Shown piece by piece: positions 1 through 8,316 of a DNA stretch of 49,846 nucleotides. The stretch comes from Caldisericota bacterium. GTDB lineage: Bacteria > Caldisericota > JANLFM01. The notes beneath the pieces were generated by a model. It was not told where the DNA came from, ran no database searches, and saw nothing but the letters and a program-made list of their open reading frames with translations. Numbering within the stretch: the first letter of the stretch is position 1; every line of letters begins with the position of its first letter. The stretch lies in the NCBI GenBank assembly GCA_024655865.1, contig JANLFM010000010.1:16490-66335 (forward strand). The letters run 5' to 3'. The translations under genes and the position numbers were made by a program.

Positions 1-2
1 TG

Positions 3-74
3 CCCACTGCCGTTTTCGATTTAAAAGAGGCCTCCAGGTTGATTAAGGAGGAATTGAGCCGTGCCTCTTGCTGA
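3..74 (+). CDS. C-terminal tail of an ECF transporter ATP-binding subunit (partial)
   Basis: A reading frame is open from the left edge of the window and ends with TGA at 72-74, encoding about 23 residues that begin PTAVFDLKEAS. It overlaps the GTG start of the EcfT gene by 14 bases, which is the usual coupling between EcfA ATPases and EcfT. Only the tail is visible, so the ATPase identity rests on position and on the general look of the tail. No Walker motif can be seen in this fragment. Confidence 0.45.
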   Translation, partial: PTAVFDLKEASRLIKEELSRASC

Positions 75-882
75 GGCAGTTACCCTTGGCCAGTACGTTC
101 CCGGAACCTCTTTCCTGCATCGGATGGATCCCAGGGTAAAATTACTTATTACCTTATTTTTCCTCGTGATCCTCTTTTTTATTAATAAAATTTCCGGGTA
201 CTGCTTTTTTCTTGTAATCCTGTTCCTCCTAGTAAAGACCTGCGGAATTTCCCTGAAATATCTCTTTAAGGGCCTAAAGCCTATCCTGATCCTGATCCTG
301 TTTACTTTAATTGCCCAGGGGCTCTTCAGTGGGGAGGGCCGTATCCTTTTTTCCTGGGGAATTATCACTATCTCGGATGTTGGTCTCTGGAAGGCCCTTT
401 TTATGAGCATGAGGCTTGCTATGCTTGTTTTCGTTACCACCCTGCTTACCCTCGTTACCTCTCCCATTGACCTTACCGATGGGATGGATCGCATGCTATC
501 GTTTCTCACTTACTTGAAGTTTCCCATTCACGAGGTAGCAATGATGATGACTATTGCTCTGCGCTTTATCCCCACTTTACTCGATGAGACCGATAAAATA
601 ATTAAGGCCCAGATTTCCCGAGGAGCGCCGCTGGATCGAGGGAACATTTTTAAGCGCTTGAAAGCCTTGATCTCCGTTTTTATACCCCTTTTCGTTTCCG
701 CTTTTAGAAGAGCTGACGAGCTGGCCCAGGCAATGGAATCCCGCTGTTATAGAGGGGGAGTCGGAAGAACCAGGATGAAGGAAATGCGCCCTTCTCTGCT
801 TGATCTCTGGGGAACACTAATCGCTCTCGGTATTGGCAGTTCAACCGCACTCTTTAATTTTCTGCCTTATTGGTTTCTATGA
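61..882 (+). CDS. ecfT: Energy-coupling factor transporter transmembrane protein EcfT
   Basis: Encodes 273 residues. EcfT is the membrane scaffold that links the EcfA ATPase pair to a substrate-binding S component for vitamin or metal uptake. The protein has several strongly hydrophobic stretches (roughly residues 28-60, 75-90, 115-135, 155-175 and the C-terminus). The two coupling-helix motifs typical of EcfT are visible: SRGAPLDRG near residue 185 and ESRCYRGG near residue 222. A GTG start at 61 follows the purine-rich AAGGAGGAATTGAG. It overlaps the upstream ATPase tail and shares an ATGA with truA. No S component lies in the window, so the substrate cannot be read. Confidence 0.9.
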   Translation: MPLAEAVTLGQYVPGTSFLHRMDPRVKLLITLFFLVILFFINKISGYCFFLVILFLLVKTCGISLKYLFKGLKPILILILFTLIAQGLFSGEGRILFSWGIITISDVGLWKALFMSMRLAMLVFVTTLLTLVTSPIDLTDGMDRMLSFLTYLKFPIHEVAMMMTIALRFIPTLLDETDKIIKAQISRGAPLDRGNIFKRLKALISVFIPLFVSAFRRADELAQAMESRCYRGGVGRTRMKEMRPSLLDLWGTLIALGIGSSTALFNFLPYWFL

Positions 883-1613
883 GGAACATACTACTTGAGG
901 TCTCCTACCTGGGAAACTCTTTTTACGGATTTCAAAAGCAAAAGGGCGCTTTGACGGTGCAAGGCTTGCTGGAATCCACATTAAGCAGGATTACCGGGGA
1001 AAAGATTAAAGTGGTGGGTGCTGGGAGAACAGACAGGGGAGTACACGCCTTTGCTCAGATATGCAATTTCTACACCCATTCCTATCTTTCCCCTGAGAAG
1101 CTCAAAGACGCCCTCAATGCCCTCCTTCCCCCTGAAATTCGCGTAAACCGAGCAGAAGAAGTTGACCAGGACTTCCACGCCCGAAAATCTTCCAAGGGCA
1201 AGGTTTACATCTATTTTGTCTGGACAGAGGAAATTATGAGTCCTTTCCTTTTGAAGTTCGTATACCATTATCCTTATCCTTTGGACTATGAGCTCATGAG
1301 AAAAGCGCTCTCTATCATAAAAGGAGAGCATGATTTTAGCTCTTTCGCTAAAGCCGGGAGCTACAAGGGTGAAGCCTTAAGATTAATCAAACGCGCCGAG
1401 CTAATCGATAAAAGTCCCCTCTTGTGCTTTTTAATTGAGGGTAGCGGCTTCCTCCAGCACATGGTAAGAACCATCGTGGGAACGGTTTTAGAAGTTGGCC
1501 GGGGAAAATTTGACCCTAATTTTATGGCAGAAATTCTTAAAAGAAAGGATCGCAGTACCGCTGGCCCCACGGTACCTGCTTGCGGCCTGTACCTGGTTAA
1601 GGTTATTTATTAA
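879..1613 (+). CDS. truA: tRNA pseudouridine(38-40) synthase TruA
   Basis: Converts uridines 38-40 of the tRNA anticodon stem to pseudouridine. The signature GAGRTDRGVHA contains the catalytic aspartate, residue 52 when counted from the ATG at 879. The N-terminus YLGNSFYGFQ and the C-terminal segment GSGFLQHMVRTIVG are typical of the family, and the length of 244 residues is normal. A TTG at 870 would add three residues, but the ATG at 879 forms an ATGA overlap with the ecfT stop and is preferred. In many bacteria this ecf-truA block continues into rplM-rpsI; here it does not, and the helicase module follows instead. Confidence 0.95.
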   Translation: MRNILLEVSYLGNSFYGFQKQKGALTVQGLLESTLSRITGEKIKVVGAGRTDRGVHAFAQICNFYTHSYLSPEKLKDALNALLPPEIRVNRAEEVDQDFHARKSSKGKVYIYFVWTEEIMSPFLLKFVYHYPYPLDYELMRKALSIIKGEHDFSSFAKAGSYKGEALRLIKRAELIDKSPLLCFLIEGSGFLQHMVRTIVGTVLEVGRGKFDPNFMAEILKRKDRSTAGPTVPACGLYLVKVIY

Positions 1614-1797
1614 TTTTTTGCCGGAATAAATTTGGAGAGATTTGATCACCCTGAGAGATCTTTATCGTGGGCTTAAGGAAGCTTATTATAAAATAAGTCC
1701 CAGGGATTCCAAACGCAAATTCTCATAATGTTGCTCAGGGCAAAGAGGAATTTTTAAATAACCTATCAGGAAGCCGAGGTTGGCGCTGAGGAAATTT

Positions 1798-4056
1798 ATG
1801 ATGGGCAAAATGATGGAGGACTCTCACGGTCAAGGATACTTTCTTATTCGCACCGAGAGATGGGGTGTGGGAGAAATTTGGGCTTTGCCCACAATAAAAT
1901 CCGATCTTCTTTCTGAAAATTCTAAAGCTGAAGACCTCCCATTTTTAAAATTTGATCCAGAGGCATTTAAAGACGGGTTTCCGTTAACACCTGACGAGAT
2001 TATCAGAAGAGGAAGCGCAAGGCTCCGGGGCCTTCTAAAGGAGAGTGATTTCCCTTTTATTTCTCCAACCAGGGATTACTCTGAGGGATGGCCTAAGTCC
2101 CATTTTGAATTTCTGGTGTACTGGGGCTTGCCGGGAGGAATCGTAGGGGGATACGAGCTTTACCCTCAAGTGGCAGCCTTTCTGAATGATTTTCTCCAAG
2201 CCAAACCCAATTGCCAGGTTATGGTTACAGGGCCGAAAAGGGCTTTATCAGCTATGGCACCTTTTCTTAACGGGAGAGAGGGAGTTCACCTTTTAGCTCC
2301 CAACGAAGTGGAGACATGGAAAGAAGACGATCCCTTAAGCATTGTTCTCATTCTGGATGCAGAGCAAGCTGTGAGTTTTGCCACCTCTTACTTTTTTGCT
2401 CTCCTTAAAATTCCCAAAAGGCTGGTTCTTGCTCAGTTCAATACCCGCGATTTTTTCCGAACCTCCCGCAAGGAGGCTTTATCCAAAATTTTCGGAGTCT
2501 CTTATTATTCGGTGATTTGGGATTACTGCATCCTTGACCCCAATTCTTTCTCGTTCTTCGAGCCCAAAAGCTATTCCTGGGTTGCTGAGCAGGCTTCCTC
2601 CGTGGATTTTGCGGAGTTCACTTTAGAGGATGACTCAGTCACGGAAACCAAAGTTCCTGGAACGTTTGTTATTCCCACAGAGCTTCCCGTCAAAGGGAGC
2701 CGCTCCTTTTTCGAGGATGCCGAGTACCTCGCTTTTCAGGAAGAGGATAAAGCAGAATTCGTCCCCTTCAGGAAATACTATCCGACATATTCGGACATGA
2801 GCCCTGCGCAGCTCAAATGGTATCTATACTGGAGGTCCCAGGCCAGAAGGGGCATGTTTCTTGACACCGACCTCTCTTATATCTTCCTCTATGTTTATGA
2901 GCTGCTTAACAAAATCGGAATATTTGAGCCATTGGAAGGTTTGCTCAAACTCAGGGAGTTATGGCTCAATTATCGGGAGAAATATCCTAAACTCGATCAT
3001 TATCTGGTGGACTGGATAGCGGATTACGCAATCATTTATTCCTGTCCTGTAAATCCTGTGGGCATTTACAAAGAAGCCTTGAAGTTTGGCTTCGTTAGAA
3101 ACCCGGATCTCCTTCTGGAAGAATTTCTCCAGGGTCCAATTGAGGAAATTCCCATTATTCTCTTTGAGGAGCTGTCTTTCTACAAGTTCCTCAAGAGCCC
3201 CTTTTTCCGAAAGGAAGGCAACCAAAATCTCGAATTAGAGCTCAAGAGGGCCCTCGCTAAAGTTGATAATTTTTTTCGGGAAAGGGACCACGTAGGAATC
3301 TTTGAGAAGTTCAGACCGCAAGCCAAGATAAGAATTCAGCGCTTTCCCTTTCAAGGTGCTATCTTTCGGAGTGATCACAATCAGATGATCACCCTGGGCA
3401 CGGCCTTTCCTTATTCTCGATACCCGCCACTTTGTAATTTTTTCACTTCCTTAGTCAAAGAGATCGAAAACAGGCTCCGGGAAAAGTTTCATTTTCCGGG
3501 GAGATTGGGAGGGTATGAACTTTCTCCTTTAGTGAGGAAGGTAATTAGAGAAGCTCTCAAGGAAGGCGCTCCTGAACCACTAGTCCCTGCGATTGAAGTT
3601 GACACCTGGAAAGTGAAGGAGCTCATCCGGGAGTCCGATGAAGTACGGGAACTAATTCAAAAATTCATTTCCCAGGAACACGGTATTGATGGTATTGAAT
3701 CCCCTGTTACATCCGGAGAAGAACCCTCCCCTTCTCATTCCATCCAGGAAACAGCGCCAGATCTTAAGGAGGTTCCTCCCGAATGGCGCCAGTTCGCATC
3801 GAAATTAAGGCCTTTTCAAGCTAAAACCCTCGCGGCCCTCCTTTCCGGGAAAAACACGGCCTCTCAAATCGTGAGCATATCCCGGGAAAATGCCTTAATG
3901 CCAGAAGCCCTACTGGATTCCCTGAACGAGCTATCGTTGGAGACCGTTGGGGATCTAATCGTCGATTGCTCTGTATCCCCACCCGTGCTCTTTGAAGAAA
4001 ACCGAGATATAATTAATCAATTAATTGCTCTCGTTTTAAAAGATGAACACACTTAG
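1798..4056 (+). CDS. TerB_N/TerB_C domain protein of a predicted helicase-associated defence module
   Basis: Encodes 752 residues, with no signal peptide or membrane span. Near residues 322-470 it carries the TerB_N-type signature: PTYSDMSPAQLKWYLYWR followed by TDLSYIFLYVYELLN. Near residues 661-745 it has a TerB_C-type ending, with W-R-F, LxxFQxKxLAALL, LxDSLNELSLETVGD and a final PPVLFEENRD. The first 300 residues match nothing I recognise; they include alternating hydrophobic strands and a VTGPKRALS segment. TerB_N/TerB_C proteins are known to be encoded next to P-loop ATPases and helicases in Ter-type stress or predicted defence loci, and that is the context here: the stop overlaps the next start by 14 bases. 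A TTG at 1780 is possible, but ATG 1798 has GAGGA five bases upstream. The molecular role is unknown. Confidence 0.75.
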   Translation: MMGKMMEDSHGQGYFLIRTERWGVGEIWALPTIKSDLLSENSKAEDLPFLKFDPEAFKDGFPLTPDEIIRRGSARLRGLLKESDFPFISPTRDYSEGWPKSHFEFLVYWGLPGGIVGGYELYPQVAAFLNDFLQAKPNCQVMVTGPKRALSAMAPFLNGREGVHLLAPNEVETWKEDDPLSIVLILDAEQAVSFATSYFFALLKIPKRLVLAQFNTRDFFRTSRKEALSKIFGVSYYSVIWDYCILDPNSFSFFEPKSYSWVAEQASSVDFAEFTLEDDSVTETKVPGTFVIPTELPVKGSRSFFEDAEYLAFQEEDKAEFVPFRKYYPTYSDMSPAQLKWYLYWRSQARRGMFLDTDLSYIFLYVYELLNKIGIFEPLEGLLKLRELWLNYREKYPKLDHYLVDWIADYAIIYSCPVNPVGIYKEALKFGFVRNPDLLLEEFLQGPIEEIPIILFEELSFYKFLKSPFFRKEGNQNLELELKRALAKVDNFFRERDHVGIFEKFRPQAKIRIQRFPFQGAIFRSDHNQMITLGTAFPYSRYPPLCNFFTSLVKEIENRLREKFHFPGRLGGYELSPLVRKVIREALKEGAPEPLVPAIEVDTWKVKELIRESDEVRELIQKFISQEHGIDGIESPVTSGEEPSPSHSIQETAPDLKEVPPEWRQFASKLRPFQAKTLAALLSGKNTASQIVSISRENALMPEALLDSLNELSLETVGDLIVDCSVSPPVLFEENRDIINQLIALVLKDEHT

Positions 4057-5365
4057 AATTCCAAGAAGAATTTCCACTGCCATATTGAACTCATTGCACT
4101 CCGGGGTGGTTCCGAGGATCGGCCTGGAGTATTTTGCGGTAGGGAGGAAGAAAGAGACTGCCATCCTTCTTTCAGATTTGGAGAACATTGCTCAGGGCGG
4201 TTCAGTCTTTCGCCTGATTGTAGGACGCTACGGTTCGGGCAAGAGCTTTATGCTTAACCTTTTGAGAAACCTGGCTCTTGACCAAGGCTTTGTTGTTATG
4301 GATTGCGATCTCTCCCTGGAAAGGCGCCTCTCAGGCTCGAATAGGGAGGGCCTGAATACCTACCGGGAGTTAATGCACAACCTTTCCCTAAGTACCAGGC
4401 CAGAAGGTGGAGCCTTACCAGTAATTTTGGAAAGGTGGATTTCTCAAATCCAGACTGAGGTGGCCAGGAAGACAGATTGCTCGCCCAATAGTCCTGCGTT
4501 CCAGGAAGCCCTGGAAAGGGAAGTAATTAAAACCGTGAACCAACTTGAGGGTATGATTCACGGATTCGATTTCGCTACGGTGATCAATGCCTATTGGAAA
4601 GGGTACCTGAGGGACGATGAGACCCTGAAGGGCAACAGCCTGCGCTGGCTAAGGGGAGAATTCGATTATCGCACTCAGGCAAGGGAAGCTTTGGGGGTGA
4701 GGGTAATTGTCGATGAGGATAGCTGGTATGATTATCTGAAGCTTTTTAGCCAGTTTGCAGTGAAAATAGGCTATAAAGGTTTACTTGTACTTCTGGATGA
4801 GGTGGGAAACCTTTATAAAATTAGCAACTCCCTTTCTCGGCAGAATAATTATGAGAAACTCCTGCACATTTTTAACGACACTACCCAGGGAAAGGCTTCT
4901 TTCTTTGGAGTTTTTCTGGCCGGGACCCCCCAATTTCTTGAGGACCAAAGAAGGGGACTTTACAGTTACGAGGCTCTGCGCTCGCGCTTAACTGATTCTC
5001 GAATTATTGACTCGGAACTGATCACTTCCACAGGGCCGGTGATAAAACTGGAGGTCTTAAGCCCGGAAGAGATTTTCGTACTTTTAACAAGGATTCAAGA
5101 GATTTACGCTTCCCATTATGGAATTTCGCCTATTCTTAAGAACGAGGAACTGGAGGTCTTTTTAAACGAGCTGGCTAAGAGGCTTGGTGCCAGGGAGTTT
5201 CTTACTCCGCGGGAGGTCGCAAGGGATTTTCTAGCCCTCTTGGATACCTTGAGGTTGAAACCAGAAATTAAATTTGAGCAGGTCATCCGCTCCTCAAATT
5301 TTAAACCTTCCCGACAAGAAAGTGAAAAAGAGGAAGGGGATGGCCTGACGGACATCCTTTTATGA
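4043..5365 (+). CDS. DUF2791 / BrxD-like P-loop ATPase
   Basis: Encodes 440 residues. The N-terminus reads RRISTAILNSLHSGVVPRIG followed by a clear Walker A, GRYGSGKS, at residues 61-68, and a Walker B-like LLVLLDEVGNLYK near residues 247-260. This arrangement (short leader, early P-loop, LDE-x-x-N-LY) is that of the DUF2791 family, which includes BrxD, the ATPase that partners the helicase BrxHI in some BREX phage-defence systems. The gene overlaps the TerB_N/C gene by 14 bases and its stop shares ATGA with the helicase start, so the three products are almost certainly made together. No PglZ, BrxC or methyltransferase is in the window, so this is not a complete BREX locus. Confidence 0.8.
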   Translation: MNTLRIPRRISTAILNSLHSGVVPRIGLEYFAVGRKKETAILLSDLENIAQGGSVFRLIVGRYGSGKSFMLNLLRNLALDQGFVVMDCDLSLERRLSGSNREGLNTYRELMHNLSLSTRPEGGALPVILERWISQIQTEVARKTDCSPNSPAFQEALEREVIKTVNQLEGMIHGFDFATVINAYWKGYLRDDETLKGNSLRWLRGEFDYRTQAREALGVRVIVDEDSWYDYLKLFSQFAVKIGYKGLLVLLDEVGNLYKISNSLSRQNNYEKLLHIFNDTTQGKASFFGVFLAGTPQFLEDQRRGLYSYEALRSRLTDSRIIDSELITSTGPVIKLEVLSPEEIFVLLTRIQEIYASHYGISPILKNEELEVFLNELAKRLGAREFLTPREVARDFLALLDTLRLKPEIKFEQVIRSSNFKPSRQESEKEEGDGLTDILL

Positions 5366-7554
5366 AGGAAAATCCATTTTTCAGGCTGGCTCCATTTATT
5401 CAGGAATTCATCTATACCCACGGATGGACGGAACTCCGGGCTATTCAAATTGAAGCCTGTAGGGTCATTTTCGAAACCGATGCCCATCTCCTTTTGGCCA
5501 CAGGTACAGCCTCCGGAAAAACGGAGGCTGCCTTTCTTCCGGTTCTGACTATCCTCTACAATGATCCCCCCGAGTCCGTGGGGGTCTTGTATATTGGACC
5601 CACCAAAGCTTTGATAAACGATCAGTTTATCAGGCTAAACGACCTATTGCAGGAGGCCAACATCCCGGTCTTCCATTGGCACGGAGACGTACCTTTAACT
5701 GAAAAGATGAAGGTTCTCAATAATCCTCAGGGCGTGCTCCAGATAACTCCGGAGTCGCTGGAGGCACTTCTGATGCATCGAAAAACCCAGCTTCAGAAGC
5801 TTTTTGGTGACTTAAGGTTTGTGATCATCGACGAAGTACACGTGTTCATGAATTCTGACCGTGGCCGCCAGATTCTGGCCCAGCTGGGTCGCCTGAAGGT
5901 ATACCATAAACAGGAGCCCAGGCGGATAGGTCTGTCGGCCACGCTCGGGGACTACTCGGAGGTAGAAGAGTGGCTCCGTTCAGGGAGCACGAGGCCAGTA
6001 ATCACTCCCAGGGTTAGTGCGGGAGAACAAAAGATTCGTCTGGCATTAGAGCACTTTTTCATTGCAAAGATGGAAAAGACGACGCGGGAACCCGAAAATG
6101 AACCAGTTGTCAATCCTTATTACGAGTATATTTTTGATAATACCTGGAAGCGTAAGTGCCTGATTTTTTCCAACTCGAAAGAGGAAGCCGAATCCATGCT
6201 CTCCTCTCTGCGCCTGGTGGCCAAGGCGAAAAAAGCTCCTGATTTCTACCATATGCACCACGGCTCTATCTCTGCTCCCTTAAGAGAAATGGCTGAAGAC
6301 GCCATGAGAAGCCCTTACCTTCCGGCAATTGTGGCTGCCACCACTACTTTAGAATTAGGCATCGATGTCGGTCCCTTAGAGAGGATAATCCAGTTAGAAG
6401 CTCCTTATTCCGTTTCCAGTTTTCTCCAAAGGTTGGGGAGGTCAGGAAGAAGGGGGAACCCTCAGGAAATGATCATGGTCTTCAAGGAGGAGGAACCCAT
6501 TGGGCACGAGATCCTTCCCCAACAGTTTCCTTGGATGTTGCTTCAGGGAATAGCCATTATCCAGCTTTATCTGGAGGAAAGATGGATAGAACCTTTGCGC
6601 CTAGTCCGTTATCCCTTCAGCCTCCTTTATCACCAGACCATGGCTATCCTTGCTTCCCAGGGAGAACTAAGATTCTCAGAGCTCGCGGAGAGGGTCCTCC
6701 AGCTTCCTCCCTTTGTTCACATTCCCATTGAGGATTTTAAGGAGCTGATCAGGCACCTGATTAAGATCGACCATATTGAACAAACTGAAGAAGGCGGCCT
6801 GATTGTTGGTCTAAAGGGGGAAGATGTAGTACGCAGTTTCCGCTTTTACGCAGTTTTTCCGGATGATGACGAGTACTCTGTTAAAGAGGGATCAGAAGAA
6901 ATCGGAAGCGTGGCTTACCCCCCACCACCAGGTGAGAGGTTTGGCCTGGCGGGAAAGACATGGGAAGTGCTGGATGTGGATCAAAAGCGCAAGATCATCC
7001 TTGTCAGGGGTGTTGAAGGAAAAGCCCTTACTACCTGGCCAGGGCCCTATGGGGTGATCCACACCAGAATAAAGCAACGCATGAAGCAGGTGCTCTTCGA
7101 AGACCTGGAATATAGCTACTTGCAGCCCAAAGCCCGAGCAAGACTCAAAGAAGCGAGAAACCTGGCCAGAATGGTAGGGTTGGAGCAAAACCACATTTTG
7201 GCCTTAGGGGGCAACACCTATGCGCTTTTTCCCTGGTTGGGAACCAGGTCTTTTCGCACGATCACCAGAGTAATAAAACATCTCCTGGCTTCGGAATTGG
7301 GTATTTCCAATGTTGAGGGGGAACCCTCTAATTACCTGATTTTTAAAATGGAAAAGGGAAATGTGGAGGAGCTGCGCCAGAGGCTGGTAGCCCTGGCAAA
7401 CGAAGGGATTGCCCCGGAGTCGCTCTTGGGAGGAAACGAAGCTCCCGTGATGCAAAAGTACGATCAGTACATCCCCGGAAAATTGCTTCGTAAAGCCTTT
7501 GCTTACGATCATCTGGACGTGGAAGAGTTTTCCCAGATCGTAAAGGGCTGGTAG
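5362..7554 (+). CDS. DEVH-box superfamily 2 helicase (Lhr/BrxHI-like)
   Basis: Encodes 730 residues. Helicase motifs are in order: Q-motif region near residue 29, motif I ATGTASGKTEA at 46-56, motif Ia GPTKAL near 79-84, motif Ib TPES near 129-132, motif II DEVH at 157-160, motif III SAT near 192, motif V TTTLELGIDVG near 327 and motif VI QRLGRSGRRG near 350. The C-terminal half (about 400-730) resembles the extended tail of Lhr-type helicases. It is predicted to unwind or translocate on nucleic acid using ATP. It starts with ATG overlapping the ATPase stop (ATGA). Pairing with a DUF2791 ATPase parallels BrxHI-BrxD. A repair role rather than defence is possible. Confidence 0.85.
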   Translation: MKENPFFRLAPFIQEFIYTHGWTELRAIQIEACRVIFETDAHLLLATGTASGKTEAAFLPVLTILYNDPPESVGVLYIGPTKALINDQFIRLNDLLQEANIPVFHWHGDVPLTEKMKVLNNPQGVLQITPESLEALLMHRKTQLQKLFGDLRFVIIDEVHVFMNSDRGRQILAQLGRLKVYHKQEPRRIGLSATLGDYSEVEEWLRSGSTRPVITPRVSAGEQKIRLALEHFFIAKMEKTTREPENEPVVNPYYEYIFDNTWKRKCLIFSNSKEEAESMLSSLRLVAKAKKAPDFYHMHHGSISAPLREMAEDAMRSPYLPAIVAATTTLELGIDVGPLERIIQLEAPYSVSSFLQRLGRSGRRGNPQEMIMVFKEEEPIGHEILPQQFPWMLLQGIAIIQLYLEERWIEPLRLVRYPFSLLYHQTMAILASQGELRFSELAERVLQLPPFVHIPIEDFKELIRHLIKIDHIEQTEEGGLIVGLKGEDVVRSFRFYAVFPDDDEYSVKEGSEEIGSVAYPPPPGERFGLAGKTWEVLDVDQKRKIILVRGVEGKALTTWPGPYGVIHTRIKQRMKQVLFEDLEYSYLQPKARARLKEARNLARMVGLEQNHILALGGNTYALFPWLGTRSFRTITRVIKHLLASELGISNVEGEPSNYLIFKMEKGNVEELRQRLVALANEGIAPESLLGGNEAPVMQKYDQYIPGKLLRKAFAYDHLDVEEFSQIVKGW

Positions 7555-7609
7555 AGGTTGTATTTTTGTTTTAATTTCTTAAAATAAAAAGCTACTTTTC
7601 TCGAGAATT

Positions 7610-7639
7610 TTGACACATACTGAGCTTCGAGTTTATAAT
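7610..7639 (+). promoter_or_regulatory. Sigma-70-type promoter for rplU-rpmA
   Basis: A perfect -35 box TTGACA (7610-7615) and a perfect -10 box TATAAT (7634-7639) are separated by 18 bases. The expected start of transcription near 7646 leaves a short leader holding the GGAAAGGAAGG ribosome binding site before the rplU ATG at 7666. This is the strongest consensus promoter in the window. Confidence 0.85.
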
Positions 7640-7665
7640 TACCCTAATCTGGAAAGGAAGGTAAG

Positions 7666-7998
7666 ATGTACGCGGTAATCCATTTAGGCGGAAAACAATA
7701 TAAGGTTCAGCCAGGGATGACCTTTAAGGTTGACTACCTGGAAGGCGAGGTAGGGAAGCCCCTGGAGCTGGATAAGGTTTCCATGATTGTTGATAAGGAT
7801 AAAGTGCTCGTAGGCAAACCCTGGGTGGATGGCGCCCGAGTGAAGGTCACAGTGCTTGAACACAGCAGGGACAAGAAGGTGCAGGTTTTCACCTATAAGT
7901 CCAAGACTAACTTCAAGAGAATGCAAGGGCACAGGCAGGACATTACCACGATGAGGGTAGAGGCAATCACATACCCCGGTCAGGAGGTAGAGGAATAA
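7666..7998 (+). CDS. rplU: 50S ribosomal protein L21
   Basis: Encodes 110 residues beginning MYAVIHLGGKQYKVQPG, the classic L21 start, with the conserved VLVGKPWVDGARV segment and the C-terminal FKRMQGHRQ that replaces the usual KxRKGHRQ. L21 binds 23S rRNA in the large ribosomal subunit. It is preceded by a strong ribosome binding site and a consensus promoter and abuts rpmA directly (the rpmA ATG follows the TAA with no gap). Length is normal for the family. Confidence 0.97.
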   Translation: MYAVIHLGGKQYKVQPGMTFKVDYLEGEVGKPLELDKVSMIVDKDKVLVGKPWVDGARVKVTVLEHSRDKKVQVFTYKSKTNFKRMQGHRQDITTMRVEAITYPGQEVEE

Positions 7999-8250
7999 AT
8001 GGCGCATAAGAAAGCTGGCGGTAGCTCGCGTAACGGCCGAGATTCCAATTCTAAAAGATTAGGCGTTAAGCGCTTTGATGGTGAATTTGTCAAAGCTGGT
8101 TCTATTATCGTGCGACAACGAGGAACCAGGGTGAAGCCCGGACTGAATGTTGGTCTGGGCAAGGATTTCACCATCTTTGCCAAAATAGATGGCTTCGTTA
8201 AATTTCAGCGTTACGGGAGAGACCAGAAAAAAGTCAGTGTCGTTCAATAA
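7999..8250 (+). CDS. rpmA: 50S ribosomal protein L27
   Basis: Encodes 83 residues beginning [16 protein letters not shown], and so lacks the extra N-terminal peptide that Firmicutes L27 carries and removes with the Prp protease. The rest ([20 protein letters not shown], then [12 protein letters not shown]) is standard. The free basic N-terminus of L27 reaches the peptidyl transferase centre. It forms a two-gene unit with rplU, closed by a strong terminator. The absence of the Firmicutes-type extension is a useful taxonomic clue. Confidence 0.97.
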   Translation: MAHKKAGGSSRNGRDSNSKRLGVKRFDGEFVKAGSIIVRQRGTRVKPGLNVGLGKDFTIFAKIDGFVKFQRYGRDQKKVSVVQ

Positions 8251-8265
8251 TCTTGAAAATTTTCC

Positions 8266-8310
8266 AAATAGACTTCGATTTAAAAAGGCATCGAAGTCTA
8301 TTTTGTTTTT
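8266..8310 (+). terminator. Rho-independent terminator after rpmA
   Basis: A 14-bp perfect stem pairs 8266-8279 (AAATAGACTTCGAT) with 8290-8303 (ATCGAAGTCTATTT), with a 10-base loop, followed by TTGTTTTT. It ends seven bases before the obgE ATG, so it can both end rplU-rpmA and act as a gate on read-through into the obgE operon. Confidence 0.9.
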
Positions 8311-8316
8311 AAAGGC

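Noticed and set aside
1642-1728. A 28-codon frame from TTG 1642 (MITLRDLYRGLKEA) between truA and the TerB_N gene
   Set aside because: It reads like coding sequence but has a weak start with too short a spacing from GGAGA and no family I know; not enough to call a gene.
1798-7554. A complete BREX system
   Set aside because: Only a BrxD-like ATPase and a BrxHI-like helicase are present; PglZ, BrxC, PglX and BrxA/B are not in the window.
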